Of a DNA stretch of 64,000 nt, positions 44,464-53,679 are shown in pieces. Both the position numbers and the translations under genes were made by a program. Origin of the DNA: Microvirga subterranea (GTDB lineage: Bacteria > Pseudomonadota > Alphaproteobacteria > Rhizobiales > Beijerinckiaceae); assembly GCF_003350535.1 (NCBI RefSeq), contig NZ_QQBB01000001.1, forward strand, positions 186,001 to 250,000, written 5' to 3'. Positions within the stretch are counted from its first letter, which is position 1. Every line of letters starts with the position of its first letter. Under the pieces are notes generated by a model, which saw only the letters and a list, made by a program, of their open reading frames with translations, did no database searches and was not told the origin of the DNA.

Positions 44464-45333
44464 CACGAATGCTCCCGAAGCCTGAGGGTACTTCTCCATC
44501 AGGGCGCGCTTGAGCTTTTCCAGGGCGCGGTTCTCGATCTGGCGCACGCGCTCCTTGGAGATGCCGAGCCGGTCGCCGAGGAATTCGAGAGTCACTTGCT
44601 CCTCGTCCAGCCGGCGCGCGCGCAGGATGCGCAATTCACGCTCGTTGAGGACCTCGAGGGCCTGCTTGAGCCAGAGGACCCGGCGCTCCGTGTCGATCAC
44701 GTCGCTGACGCTCTCGTCCGGCAGGGGGCTGTTGTCCACGAGGAATTCGACACGCTCGGCCGAGTTCGACGAGTCCGCATCGAGGACCGGGGCATTGAGG
44801 GAGGTGTCCGGCGCCGAGAGGCGGGCGTCCATGAGGGCTACGTCGGCGCTGGAGACGCCGATCGCTTCGGCGATCTTCGCATGCACGTCCGATGCAATCC
44901 GCTCCTCGCCGCCGCGGGTCAGGCGGGCGCGCAGGCGCCGCAGGTTGAAGAAAAGCGCCTTCTGGGCGGAACTCGTGCCGCCGCGGACGATTGACCAGTT
45001 GCGAAGGATATAGTCCTGAACCGAGGCGCGGATCCACCAGGTCGCATAGGTCGAGAAGCGCACTTCGCGTTCCGGCTCGAAGCGGGCGGCGGCCTCGAGA
45101 AGCCCCACATGGCCTTCCTGGACCAGATCCGCCATCGGCAGACCGTAGTGACGGAACCGGGCCGCCAGCGCGATCACGAGACGCATGTGCGCGGCCGTCA
45201 ATTGGTGAAGCGCAGTCTCGTCCCGTTGTTCTTTCCAGCGCACGGCAAGCAGATGCTCTTCTTCCCTTTCGAGAAAAGGAGCATTCATGGCGGCGCGAAC
45301 GAACCGGCGACGAACCCCTGAGATTTCTCCCAT
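44461..45333 (-). CDS. rpoH: RNA polymerase sigma factor RpoH (RpoH2-like)
   Basis: 290 residues from the ATG at 45333, which has AAGGGAGG at good spacing; an in-frame GTG 24 bases upstream lacks a site. Region 2 has MADLVQEGHVGLLEAAARFEPE and FSTYATWWIRASVQDYILRNWSIV; the RpoH box appears as SAQKALFFNLRRLRARL; region 4 has LGDRLGISKERVRQIENRALEKLK. The sequence RNWSIVRGGTSS around the box and the lack of a RpoH1-like N-terminus suggest the RpoH2 type. Its upstream region has an EcfG-like promoter, as known for rpoH2 of Sinorhizobium. Confidence 0.9.
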   Translation of the reverse strand: MGEISGVRRRFVRAAMNAPFLEREEEHLLAVRWKEQRDETALHQLTAAHMRLVIALAARFRHYGLPMADLVQEGHVGLLEAAARFEPEREVRFSTYATWWIRASVQDYILRNWSIVRGGTSSAQKALFFNLRRLRARLTRGGEERIASDVHAKIAEAIGVSSADVALMDARLSAPDTSLNAPVLDADSSNSAERVEFLVDNSPLPDESVSDVIDTERRVLWLKQALEVLNERELRILRARRLDEEQVTLEFLGDRLGISKERVRQIENRALEKLKRALMEKYPQASGAFV

Positions 45334-45357
45334 CGTGTCCTCCCTTGGCAGAGACAC

Positions 45358-45382
45358 AACGAGCGACGCCGGAAAAAGTTCA
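45358..45382 (-). promoter_or_regulatory. Near-consensus EcfG-type promoter of rpoH
   Basis: On the minus strand TGAAC (plus 45378-45382), 16 bases, CGTT (plus 45358-45361). One mismatch in the -35 box (T for the first G). The CGTT box is 25 bases before the rpoH ATG, which places a transcription start near 45351 and leaves a short leader containing AAGGGAGG. Confidence 0.6.
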
Positions 45383-45444
45383 GCCGGGGACTGCTAAGTT
45401 CGCAAAAATAGATTCGAGCCCGTTGATGACAAGGCCCTGATTAA

Positions 45445-45476
45445 GAAAAAAGCCCGGCGCAGGGCCGGGCTTTTTT
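45445..45476. terminator. Bidirectional intrinsic terminator after carD
   Basis: Stem GCCCGGC/GCCGGGC (45452-45458 and 45464-45470), 5-base loop, flanked by runs of A on the left and T on the right. On the minus strand it is downstream of carD and should separate carD from rpoH transcription. Confidence 0.9.
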
Positions 45477-45499
45477 GAAGGAATTCCGATGGCCCGGGA

Positions 45500-46084
45500 T
45501 CAGGCGGCCTCTTCCTGGAGGTCCTCGCCGTCCGTCTCGCCTTCCCCATCGGCACCCTTGGCGCGGCGCGGCGACTTGGCGAGGCTCTGCTCGATGAGCT
45601 TCAGGGCTTCCGTGTCGGTGATCTTGTTGACGGCCGCGATCTCGCGAACCACCCGGTCGAGGGCGGACTCGTAGAGCTGGCGCTCGCTGTAGGACTGCTC
45701 TGGCTGGGCCTCGGAGCGGTACAGGTCGCGCACGACCTCGGTCACGGCGATCAGGTCGCCGGAATTGATCTTGGCTTCATATTCCTGCGCGCGGCGCGAC
45801 CACATGGTGCGCTTGATGCGGGCGCGACCGGTCAGAACGTCCAGGGCCTTCTGCACCAGCGCCGGCTCGGCGAGCTTGCGCATGCCCACGCTCGAGGCTT
45901 TCGCGGTCGGAACGCGCAGGACCATCTTGTCCTTGTCGAAGGAGACCACGAAAAGCTCGAGTTTAAAGCCCGCGATTTCCTGCTCTTCCACGGCGGTGAT
46001 GCGGCCGACGCCGTGAGCGGGATAGACGATAGCTTCGCCGGCTTTGAAACCCAGGCGCTGGGTGGACTTCTTGGCGGTCGTCAT
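45500..46084 (-). CDS. carD: CarD-family RNA polymerase-binding regulator
   Basis: 194 residues from the ATG at 46084 with AGGAGG upstream. Residues about 12-65 form the CarD/TRCF RNA-polymerase-interaction domain (GEAIVYPAHGVGRI, then KLELFVVSFDKDKMVLRVP), and the rest is the helical DNA-contact domain (RRAQEYEAKINSGDLIAVTEVVRDLY). CarD stabilises open promoter complexes, mainly at rRNA and housekeeping promoters. The C-terminal tail is acidic (EGETDGEDLQEE). fdxA lies upstream, about 350 bases away. Confidence 0.92.
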   Translation of the reverse strand: MTTAKKSTQRLGFKAGEAIVYPAHGVGRITAVEEQEIAGFKLELFVVSFDKDKMVLRVPTAKASSVGMRKLAEPALVQKALDVLTGRARIKRTMWSRRAQEYEAKINSGDLIAVTEVVRDLYRSEAQPEQSYSERQLYESALDRVVREIAAVNKITDTEALKLIEQSLAKSPRRAKGADGEGETDGEDLQEEAA

Positions 46085-46440
46085 GCGAGAGAGGCCTCCT
46101 TGCATGGTCCTCGCGGGAAGCGAGGGCGCTTTGGATTCCATCGGGCAGGGCCCCGGAGGAACAAAATGAACAGTGACGGAACTTGACTGTTCCGCTCGAC
46201 TCCCTGATTAAGTCAGTAGCTAGCAAACGCCCACAACCCATGACATAAGGCAGTTGCCTAACCTTAAGTCATCGGTTGCATGTCATTGTTTCATCGTGTG
46301 ATCAGCCTACCTGCGAGGTCGGCGCACGGAACGGGCGCATGCGACGGCATTGACGAGACCCTATCACAGTCGCGCCCGAAAAGCAAAAATATTTCAGAAA
46401 TCAATGTTAAGAAGGTGAAATCCTGCTCAAGCTCGCAGGA
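46085..46440. other. Intergenic region between fdxA and carD
   Basis: About 355 bases, AT-richer than its surroundings near 46360-46440. It carries the AGGAGG site of carD. At 46169-46193 the minus strand reads GGAAC-N16-TGTT, one base off the EcfG consensus, and GGAAC/GTTCC there also form an inverted repeat (46178-46193). No gene is supported; an open frame on the plus strand is not convincing. Confidence 0.5.
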
Positions 46441-46779
46441 TCAATCACCCTCGCCCGGGTTGGGGGTGAAGAACTTCTCGTACTTGCCGGGCACGCCGTC
46501 GAACTCCTTGGCGTCCGGCGGAGCATCCTTCTTCTGCGTGATGTTCGGCCAGCTGCGCGCCATGTCGGCATTGAGCTTCAGCCACTGCTCGAGCCCCGGC
46601 TCGGCATCGGGCTTGATGGCCTCGGCCGGGCATTCGGGCTCGCACACGCCGCAGTCGATGCACTCGTCGGGATGGATGACGAGCATGTTCTCGCCCTCGT
46701 AGAAACAGTCGACCGGACAGACTTCGACGCAGTCCATGTATTTGCACTTGATGCAATTTTCCGTGACGACGTAGGTCAT
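46441..46779 (-). CDS. fdxA: Seven-iron ferredoxin FdxA
   Basis: 112 residues from the ATG at 46779. Nine cysteines lie at 9, 12, 17, 21, 25, 40, 43, 46 and 50, spaced as in 7Fe-8S ferredoxins of the Azotobacter FdI/FdxA type, with a [3Fe-4S] and a [4Fe-4S] cluster. A C-terminal extension (about 58-112) is typical of this family. It is a low-potential electron carrier in the cytosol. The S4 gene is 52 bases upstream and carD downstream, an arrangement I recognise from other alphaproteobacteria. Confidence 0.95.
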   Translation of the reverse strand: MTYVVTENCIKCKYMDCVEVCPVDCFYEGENMLVIHPDECIDCGVCEPECPAEAIKPDAEPGLEQWLKLNADMARSWPNITQKKDAPPDAKEFDGVPGKYEKFFTPNPGEGD

Positions 46780-46831
46780 GAACGGTCCTTTGAGAGGGTC
46801 GGTTCTAAAAACAAAAAGGCCTAAAGTCGCT

Positions 46832-47134
46832 CTAGCGACTGTCGTCGCCGCTGACAAGCGTCTCCACCCCCGGCTCGAGGCTCATGTAGAGCAGCCTTGC
46901 TTCCGGCGCAGGGCCCCGGCGTTCGCCGAGCGCCTCGACGCGGACCACGAGGGTGGACCGGGCGAGCGCCAGCGTGATCACGTCACCCACCGCGATGGCC
47001 TTGGCGGCATTCTCGGCGCGCTGTCCGTTGACCCTGACGAAGCCGCTCGCGACGAGCTTCGCCGCGAGCGTGCGGGACTTCGCGAAGCGCGCGAACCAGA
47101 GCCACTTGTCGAGCCGCTGCCGGTCCTCACGCAT
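46832..47134 (-). CDS. S4-domain RNA-binding protein (Hsp15-like)
   Basis: 100 residues. The S4 fold fills residues 5-60: [22 protein letters not shown], then [27 protein letters not shown]. The family includes HslR/Hsp15, a heat-shock protein that binds stalled 50S subunits carrying nascent chains. It starts 14 bases after the Suv3-like helicase stop and was probably translated from the same mRNA. Confidence 0.9.
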   Translation of the reverse strand: MREDRQRLDKWLWFARFAKSRTLAAKLVASGFVRVNGQRAENAAKAIAVGDVITLALARSTLVVRVEALGERRGPAPEARLLYMSLEPGVETLVSGDDSR

Positions 47135-47148
47135 CGCAGGTCATCGCC

Positions 47149-50100
47149 TCACTTCTTGCTGTCCTCGAGCTGGGCCTTGAGGGCCATGAGCTTGGCGAAG
47201 GGCGAGTTCGGATCGGGCTGCTTCTCGCGCCGCTCGTGACCGCCGTCGCGGCGGCCTTCGTGGCGCTTGTCCGGGCGGGGGCCGCGACGCTCGTCGTGGC
47301 GTCCCGGACGGGGTCCGCGGTCCTGCTGCGGACGGCCGCCCTCTCCCTGCGCCTCGCGACGGTGGTCGGGCCGGCGATCCGGACGGGGCCCCTGGCGGTT
47401 GGGGCGCTCGCCCGCCTCGCCCTGAGCCTCGCCGCGGGGACGGCGGTCCTGGCGCTCGCCTCGGTGGGGACGGCCGCGGCCGTGACGGGCCTGCCCGCCC
47501 TCGTGGTGACGCCGACCCTGGCGCCAGACCTCGATCGTCTCGGGCTCCGCCGGAGCCTCATCGGAAGAAACCTCTGCTGCTGCCTCCTGACCCTCCGCCG
47601 GAGCGGCGCCCTCGTGCGCGACCTCCACGGCCTCGTTGACCGTGGCGGTGCCTTCGGGCGCCTCCGCGGCCACGGCCCCGACCTCCTGGGTCAGGACGGG
47701 CGCCTCGGGAGCCGCGCCGGCAGGCGCCTCCGAAGCAGCCTCGGCCTCAACGGGAGCGGCCTCGCCGGGTTCGGAATCCGCGGCCGGAGCCTCGGGCGCC
47801 GGAGCCGCCGCCTCCGTCGGAGCGGCGGCCGCGAGCGGCACCGTGATGGCCGGGCCTGGACGGCGATCGGCCACGTAGCCGAGCGACTTGAGGATCATGG
47901 CGAAATCCTCGCCGGCGCAGCCGACGAGCGACGTCATGGCGACCGTGGGGACGAAGCCCTCCCCGTCGGCGGCGCCGGCAGGCGGCTCGCCGGGGGTCAC
48001 GCCCGGACGGTAGGTGATGGCGGGACGGATCAGGTCTGCGAGGCGCTCCAGGATGTCGACGCGCACGGCCCTGCCGCCGCAGACCCGGAAGCCGGCGGCG
48101 CGGTAGAGGCCGGAGGCGATCTCGGCATCGACCGGGATCGAGGTGCGTCCCGACTGGGCCAGATGGGCGATCTCGTCGATGCCCTTCTGGTCGAGGCCGC
48201 CGTTCTGCAGCGCCCAGAGCTGCGCCGCGAGGGTGCGAGGCGCGGGCTTCAGTAGGGCCGGGAGATAGAGGTGATAGGCGCCAAAGCGGACGCCGGCCTT
48301 GCGCAGGGCCGCGCGGGCATCCTGATCGAGGCTGCGCACGTCGTTGAGGACCTTGGAGCGCTCGAGCACGCCCAGCGACTCGCCGATCTGGAACGCGATA
48401 CCGCGGGCGAGCCCCGCGAGCTCCTGGCTTTCCTCGAGCTGCATCAGCGGGCCGAGCAGGCGCACGATGTAGGCCTTGAGCCAGGCGCGCAGGCGGCTCT
48501 CCACCTTGTCGCGGGCGGGACCCGTCAGCTGCTCGTCCGAGAGGATGCGCAGGCGCGGCTCGAAGAGCTTGTCGCCAGGCTCCAGCTTGGCGACCGGATC
48601 GCCCATCCACCGGATGGTGCCGTCGTTCGAGAGCACGAGGGAGGCGTCCGGCGTCTCGGCGAAGCGGTCGGCCCGCGCCTCGATCTCGCCGGCCAGCGCC
48701 TTGCTGGCTGCATTCCGCAGGGTCTTGGCCTCCGCCGTATCGGCCTGAGGGTCGGGCACGAAATGGAATCCGTGCAGGTGGCCGATGTGCTGACCCTCGA
48801 CAGTGACGTCGCCGGTGGTCGTAATTTCCGCTTCGAGCATCGTGTTCTCTCTCAAGCGCCGCATGAGAACGCTGGTTCGCCTGTCGACAAAGCGCTGGGC
48901 GAGACGTTCATGGAGCGCGTCCGATAGCTTGTCCTCTACCTGACGCGCAACACCCTGCCAATGCTCCGGGTCCTTCAACCAGTCGGGACGGTTAGCGACG
49001 AAGGACCAGGTCCGGACCTGGGCGATCCGGTTGGACAGGGTGTCGATGTCGCCATCCGTGCGGTCCATAGCCGATAAATGGCGGGAAAACCAATCCGCCG
49101 GGACCGCTCCGTCCTTCATGAGGAAACGATAGAGCTGCCCGACCAGATCCGCATGGGTCTGCGGGGACACTTTTCTGTAATCGGGCACCTGGCAGACCTG
49201 CCACAGCCGCTCCACGGCCACCTTGGACCGCCCGAAAGCCTGGATGTCGTCGTCCCGGGCCAGCACCTCCAGGGCCGCCACGTCCTCGCCCATGGGCGCC
49301 CTGACGAGCCCGTATTCCCGCGGCTGCTCGGCGAGGGAGTCGCGCAGGCGCCCCAGGGACGAGAAGTCGAGGTCCGGGTTGCGCCATTGCAGGATGCGCA
49401 GGGGGTCGAAGGTGTGGTTTTCCAGGGCCTCGACGGTTTCCGCATCGAACGATGGGCAGCGGCCCGTCGTCCCGAAGGTGCCGTCGCGCATGTGGCGGCC
49501 GGCGCGGCCGGCGATCTGGGCCAGCTCCGGGTTGTAGAGCTTCCGGAAGCGGAAGCCGTCGTATTTCTTGTCGGACGCGAAGGCGACGTGATCGACGTCG
49601 AGATTGAGGCCCATCCCGACCGCGTCGGTCGCCACGAGATATTCCACGTCGCCGGACTGGTAGAGCTCCACCTGGGCGTTGCGGGTCCGGGGCGAGAGGG
49701 CGCCGAGAACCACGGCCGCGCCGCCGCGCTGGCGCCGGATCAGCTCGGCGATGGCGTAGACCTCCTCGGCCGAGAAGGCCACGATGGCCGAGCGCCGGGG
49801 CAGGCGCGAGACCTTCTTCTCGCCCGCGAAGGTGAGCTTCGACAGGCGCGGCCGGGTGATCACGTGCACGCCCGGGATCAGCGCCTCGATCAGTGGCCGC
49901 ATGGTGTTGGACCCGATGAGCAGGGTCTCCTCGCGCCCGCGCTGGTTCAGGAGCCGGTCCGTGAAGACGTGCCCCCGGTCGAGGTCGCTCGCGAGCTGGA
50001 TCTCGTCCACGGCCACGAAGGCGAGATCGAGGTCCCGGGGCATGGCCTCGACGGTGGAGATCCAGTAGCGCGGCCGATCGGGCTTGATCTTCTCCTCGCC

Positions 50101-50310
50101 GGTCACCAGGGCGACGTTGTGGACGCCGGCCTTCTCGACGACCCGCTGGTAGACCTCCCGCGCGAGCAGGCGTAGGGGCAGGCCGATCATGCCGCTCTCG
50201 TGCCCGAGCATGCGCTCGATGGCGAGATGGGTCTTGCCGGTATTGGTGGGCCCGAGCACGGCCGTGACGCCGCGCGCGCGGATTTGCGGGGGAAGGGAAC
50301 GGCGGGGCAT
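47149..50310 (-). CDS. Suv3-like DExH RNA/DNA helicase with long low-complexity C-terminal tail
   Basis: 1053 residues from the ATG at 50310 (the frame opens 13 codons earlier at a GTG). Walker A GPTNTGKT (20-27), DEIQ (102-105) and a C-terminal core QIAGRAGRH are visible, as in mitochondrial Suv3 and its alphaproteobacterial relatives, which work in RNA turnover. The last about 250 residues are low-complexity: first Ala/Glu/Pro-rich and acidic, then Arg/His/Gly-rich and basic. Such tails often bind RNA or recruit partners. It starts a series with the S4 protein. Confidence 0.85.
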   Translation of the reverse strand: MPRRSLPPQIRARGVTAVLGPTNTGKTHLAIERMLGHESGMIGLPLRLLAREVYQRVVEKAGVHNVALVTGEEKIKPDRPRYWISTVEAMPRDLDLAFVAVDEIQLASDLDRGHVFTDRLLNQRGREETLLIGSNTMRPLIEALIPGVHVITRPRLSKLTFAGEKKVSRLPRRSAIVAFSAEEVYAIAELIRRQRGGAAVVLGALSPRTRNAQVELYQSGDVEYLVATDAVGMGLNLDVDHVAFASDKKYDGFRFRKLYNPELAQIAGRAGRHMRDGTFGTTGRCPSFDAETVEALENHTFDPLRILQWRNPDLDFSSLGRLRDSLAEQPREYGLVRAPMGEDVAALEVLARDDDIQAFGRSKVAVERLWQVCQVPDYRKVSPQTHADLVGQLYRFLMKDGAVPADWFSRHLSAMDRTDGDIDTLSNRIAQVRTWSFVANRPDWLKDPEHWQGVARQVEDKLSDALHERLAQRFVDRRTSVLMRRLRENTMLEAEITTTGDVTVEGQHIGHLHGFHFVPDPQADTAEAKTLRNAASKALAGEIEARADRFAETPDASLVLSNDGTIRWMGDPVAKLEPGDKLFEPRLRILSDEQLTGPARDKVESRLRAWLKAYIVRLLGPLMQLEESQELAGLARGIAFQIGESLGVLERSKVLNDVRSLDQDARAALRKAGVRFGAYHLYLPALLKPAPRTLAAQLWALQNGGLDQKGIDEIAHLAQSGRTSIPVDAEIASGLYRAAGFRVCGGRAVRVDILERLADLIRPAITYRPGVTPGEPPAGAADGEGFVPTVAMTSLVGCAGEDFAMILKSLGYVADRRPGPAITVPLAAAAPTEAAAPAPEAPAADSEPGEAAPVEAEAASEAPAGAAPEAPVLTQEVGAVAAEAPEGTATVNEAVEVAHEGAAPAEGQEAAAEVSSDEAPAEPETIEVWRQGRRHHEGGQARHGRGRPHRGERQDRRPRGEAQGEAGERPNRQGPRPDRRPDHRREAQGEGGRPQQDRGPRPGRHDERRGPRPDKRHEGRRDGGHERREKQPDPNSPFAKLMALKAQLEDSKK

Positions 50311-50508
50311 GCCTGGGTACGACAGTGCGGGTGGGTCCCGAATAAACACGCGAGAGGCGACCCGATCGTTTGCAGGCTCAGGCCGCCGTCTCAGAACGCA
50401 GCCCGACCCATGGGCCCAACTGCAGGCTGACCCCTTATATGGTGTTTCATTCCGAGATCGCCAGCGGAGAAGCGGATTCTTCCTGCTGAAAACACAAGCT
50501 TTCCGGGC

Positions 50509-51330
50509 TCAGGGCCGAGCCGCGGTCGGAATGATCTTGGCGTCGCCCTCGACCGAGAAGCTCGCCGCCTCGACCACGCTCATGCCGATCATGGTGCGCA
50601 CGGCGACGCGGACCGGGAACAGCAGGCGCTGCCCCTCGACGGGGGCGAGCCAGACCGACATGTCCTTGTTGTCCTCCATGAACTTCGTGGAGGGCCGCAG
50701 GGCGCGGTGGCCGGAAATCGGCACGTAGCGGGCGTTGCAGACCAGGACCGGGCCCGAATAGCCCGGCAGGGCGGCCGTCTTGGTCTCCGCATAGGAGAGG
50801 ACCACGTTGAAGCGCGCGGCGCCGTCGAAGACCGGGATGGTGCGGTTGCAGTTGGCCGCGTCGGTCAGGCTGCCCGAGGCGACGGCCGGCATCAGGAGGG
50901 CGCTCACGGGATCGATGACGCCCTTCTTGTGGTCCTCCTTGACCGGCACCCGGTCCGCCTTCTCCTCGATGGGCGGCACGATCTCCACCGCCGCCACGTT
51001 GCCGCCCGTCAGGCCCATGCGGACCGTCCGCTGGTCGCTGGACGAGCGGGAGGTCACCGCGAAGGAGCTCGGCTGCGGCTGCGGCCCCACAATGGTGCCG
51101 GACGCCGTGGCGGCCCCCTTGCCTCCGGTGAGCATCTTGGCCAGGCCCGACAGCTTCACGCCGGCCTGCATCTTGTACTTCGAGCCGTCGAAGGTCGAGG
51201 CGAGGTCGGCCTTCCCGAGGGAGAGGCCCATCAGGGTGACGTCGTATTCGGCCTTGAGGGTCTGCGCCTGGCCGGGCGCGGCGCTCGCGGCTAAGGCCAA
51301 GGTCGTGAGAACGGAGGCGATGAGGCGCAT
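50509..51330 (-). CDS. DUF3108 periplasmic protein
   Basis: 273 residues with a signal peptide (LTTLALAASAAPGQA, cleavage near residue 22). The mature part is a beta-rich DUF3108 domain: AEYDVTLMGLSLGKADL at the start, FDGAARFNVVLSY in the middle and VWLAPVEGQRLLFPVRVAVRTMIG near the end. The family function is unknown, with a proposed lipid- or glycan-binding beta barrel. It is divergent from rpmB and separated from the Suv3-like helicase by about 200 bases. Confidence 0.87.
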   Translation of the reverse strand: MRLIASVLTTLALAASAAPGQAQTLKAEYDVTLMGLSLGKADLASTFDGSKYKMQAGVKLSGLAKMLTGGKGAATASGTIVGPQPQPSSFAVTSRSSSDQRTVRMGLTGGNVAAVEIVPPIEEKADRVPVKEDHKKGVIDPVSALLMPAVASGSLTDAANCNRTIPVFDGAARFNVVLSYAETKTAALPGYSGPVLVCNARYVPISGHRALRPSTKFMEDNKDMSVWLAPVEGQRLLFPVRVAVRTMIGMSVVEAASFSVEGDAKIIPTAARP

Positions 51331-51578
51331 AGGGCTTTCCTGGAAGCTGTCCCGGAGATCTTTTTAGGTTTCATCTCACGGGAATCAGCTTATATCGTGA
51401 CGACGTTGCTGCAAAAAATCGAGATGCGACACCCTGCTATTCTTGACGCGGGGGAGCGTTTCGGCCTATAGGCACGCACTCTTCCAAGGACTTCTGGTGT
51501 CCGGCCGCGCGGGATCTGCGTTGAAGCAAACCCGCGAAACTCAAGGTCGAGACCCCTCGATACGATAGGATTGAAACC

Positions 51579-51869
51579 ATGTCGCGCCGTTGCGAACTGA
51601 CCGGCAAGGCCGTGCTGAGTGGCCATCTGGTGAGCCACTCGAACCGCAAGACGAAGCGGAAGTTCCTGCCGAACCTCTGCAACGTCACGCTCGTTTCCGA
51701 CACGCTGCAGCGCTCCGTGCGCCTGCGCGTTTCCGCCCATGCGCTCCGCTCGGTCGAGCATCGCGGCGGTCTCGACGCCTTCCTGGCCAAGGCCAAGGCT
51801 GACGAGCTGTCGTCGGGCGCTCTCACGATCAAGCGCGAGATCGAGAAGAAGCTCGCCGCTGCGAGCTAA
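51579..51869 (+). CDS. rpmB: 50S ribosomal protein L28
   Basis: 96 residues matching L28: [16 protein letters not shown] at the start, [13 protein letters not shown] in the middle and [21 protein letters not shown] after it. It binds 23S rRNA in the large subunit. It stands alone, with a strong terminator at 51900-51925 and no rpmG in sight. Confidence 0.97.
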   Translation: MSRRCELTGKAVLSGHLVSHSNRKTKRKFLPNLCNVTLVSDTLQRSVRLRVSAHALRSVEHRGGLDAFLAKAKADELSSGALTIKREIEKKLAAAS

Positions 51870-51899
51870 GCTCGGTCTCTCTCGAGACAATTTTGCATT

Positions 51900-51925
51900 C
51901 GGGCGGCCTCGCAGCCGCCCGTTTT
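51900..51925 (+). terminator. Intrinsic terminator of rpmB
   Basis: Eight-base perfect stem CGGGCGGC/GCCGCCCG (51900-51907, 51914-51921) with a 6-base loop and TTTT. Confidence 0.9.
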
Positions 51926-51930
51926 GCGTT

Positions 51931-51956
51931 GGATCGGCCCTGAGCTCGGCCGATCC
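51931..51956 (+). repeat. Hairpin in the yhhQ leader
   Basis: Inverted repeat GGATCGGCC (51931-51939) and GGCCGATCC (51948-51956) with an 8-base loop, 25 bases before the yhhQ ATG. No T-tract follows, so it is not a standard terminator; it could affect translation of the transporter. Confidence 0.5.
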
Positions 51957-51981
51957 TGGCCGGCAGGGGAATGGAGCAACC

Positions 51982-52605
51982 ATGACCGCATTCGACCGTC
52001 GCGATTTCCTGATCGCCCTCGCGGGAATGACCCTGGTCGTGCTCGCCTCGAACATCCTGGTCCAGTACCCGTTCCACCACATGGGACTAGGCGACTACCT
52101 GACCTGGGGCGCCTTCACCTATCCGTTCTCCTTCCTGGTCACGGACCTGTCGAACCGCCGTTTCGGGCCGCAGGGTGCCCGCCGCGTCGTCTACGCCGGC
52201 TTCGTCCTGGCCGTCGTCCTGTCGGTGATCCTGGCCACGCCCCGCATCGCCATGGCGTCGGGCATGGCGTTCCTGACCGCGCAGCTTCTCGACATCCGGA
52301 TCTTCGCCAGCCTGCGCCGCAAGGCCTGGTGGCTGCCCCCCTTCGTGTCCTCGGTGATCTCGTCCGCCCTCGACACGGCGATCTTCTTCTCGTTCGCGTT
52401 CTACTGCGGCCCCCTGCCCGGCTTCGGCCTGACCGTCAGCGACGGGTTCGCGGCCTTCGGCCTGGCGGACGAGTGCGTGGCGCTGCCCTGGGTCAGCCTG
52501 GCGGTCGCCGACTACAGCGTGAAGCTGGCGCTGGCCGCCTTGTCGATCGCCCCCTACGGGGCCATCCTGACCCTCATGCGCTCCCGGTCCCGGCAGGCCG
52601 CCTGA
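51982..52605 (+). CDS. yhhQ: Queuosine precursor transporter (YhhQ/DUF165)
   Basis: 207 residues with six hydrophobic helices. Typical segments are the N-terminal ILVQYPF...TWGAFTYPFSFLVTDLSNRRFG, ASGMAFLTAQLLDIRIF, and SSALDTAIFFSFAFY. The YhhQ family imports preQ0 or preQ1 from the medium for tRNA queuosine modification. The assignment is by family pattern; queuosine genes are not next to it. Confidence 0.87.
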   Translation: MTAFDRRDFLIALAGMTLVVLASNILVQYPFHHMGLGDYLTWGAFTYPFSFLVTDLSNRRFGPQGARRVVYAGFVLAVVLSVILATPRIAMASGMAFLTAQLLDIRIFASLRRKAWWLPPFVSSVISSALDTAIFFSFAFYCGPLPGFGLTVSDGFAAFGLADECVALPWVSLAVADYSVKLALAALSIAPYGAILTLMRSRSRQAA

Positions 52606-52644
52606 GCAGGCCCTCGGAGGTCAGCCGGAAAGGACGCGACGGCA

Positions 52645-53679
52645 TCACCCGGCGAGGGAAAACTCGAGCAGGATCGTGCGCTGGAACGGACTGAAATTGT
52701 CGTCGGAGATCAGGGTCAGGACGGTGTCCGGGCCCTCCCGGTGGACCGACAGGCCCTCCATGATGTCGATCTGCTGCGTGGCGTCGCTCTCGTAGAGGAC
52801 CGGGCCGTCGACCAGCGCGCCCGGCCGGACGGCACGTCCGTCGATGCACCGCAGGCGAATGGAAAAGCCGCCGAGGAGCGAGAAACGTCGGTCGAGCAGC
52901 AGGAGATGACCGTCCGGCAGGAAGGCGAGGTCGGCGATCTCGTAATCGTCCGACCGGGCGACGTAGAACGTGCCGCGATGCCGGCCCGTGAGGATGAAGC
53001 CCTTCGTGGGCGTCGCGCTTCCGCGCTCGTCCCGCTCCGCAACCGCCACCAGGGAGCCGGCGAGCGCCGACCCGCGCGGCGCAACCGCCATGGCTTCGAG
53101 CCCGCGGTTGTTCGGGAGGTCCTTGACCTCCTCCGGGACCGGAATGGGGCGCCCGCGCACCAGGAGGCCGGCCGGATCCCAATCGAACCGGATCACGTCC
53201 TGGCTGCGCTCGACGCCGATGAAGGCGGTCCGGCCCGCGATGGCCAGGCTTTCCGTGTCGAAGAAGCGCGACTTGGCGAGGGGCTTGCCGGTTTCGAGCA
53301 GCAGCGGCGCCAGGACGGTGTCGCCAAGCCCGGAGAGGCGCCCTTCGGACGTCTCGACCCGGGCGCGCAGCCAATGGGCGTTGTCCGAGACGGCGACAAG
53401 TCTTTCGCCATCGGCCGAGCGCCACAGGGCCGAGAAGCCGCCGAAGCCCGACACGGGGGATTTCAGCACCAAGCCGGACCGGAACAGGAGGCTCCCGAAT
53501 CTTGTCCGGTCCGGATCGGACACGGACAGGCGATCGATGGGAACCGCCGTGACCGACACGGCCGTGTCCTGCGCGAGCGGCCGGGGCCGGGGGACGAGGA
53601 CGTCGGTGAAGCCGCCCGCGAGGGTTGCCGTTGCGAGTGCGCCGCCGCCGATCAGGAACGATCGCCGGCTGAGCCTCAC
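52645..53679 (-). CDS. Phytase-like esterase (secreted, Tat signal)
   Basis: 344 residues starting [13 protein letters not shown], a twin-arginine signal with SRRSFL. The mature protein looks like the beta-propeller 'esterase-like activity of phytase' family, with [44 protein letters not shown] and [12 protein letters not shown] segments. It should be folded in the cytosol and exported to the periplasm. The start codon overlaps the cobT stop (ATGA), so it is at the end of the cobS-cobT operon although no link to cobalamin is evident. Confidence 0.82.
   Translation of the reverse strand: MRLSRRSFLIGGGALATATLAGGFTDVLVPRPRPLAQDTAVSVTAVPIDRLSVSDPDRTRFGSLLFRSGLVLKSPVSGFGGFSALWRSADGERLVAVSDNAHWLRARVETSEGRLSGLGDTVLAPLLLETGKPLAKSRFFDTESLAIAGRTAFIGVERSQDVIRFDWDPAGLLVRGRPIPVPEEVKDLPNNRGLEAMAVAPRGSALAGSLVAVAERDERGSATPTKGFILTGRHRGTFYVARSDDYEIADLAFLPDGHLLLLDRRFSLLGGFSIRLRCIDGRAVRPGALVDGPVLYESDATQQIDIMEGLSVHREGPDTVLTLISDDNFSPFQRTILLEFSLAG

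Noticed and set aside
46280..46702. Plus-strand open frame running from the carD-fdxA gap into fdxA
   Set aside because: It runs antisense to fdxA, whose cysteine pattern is unmistakable.
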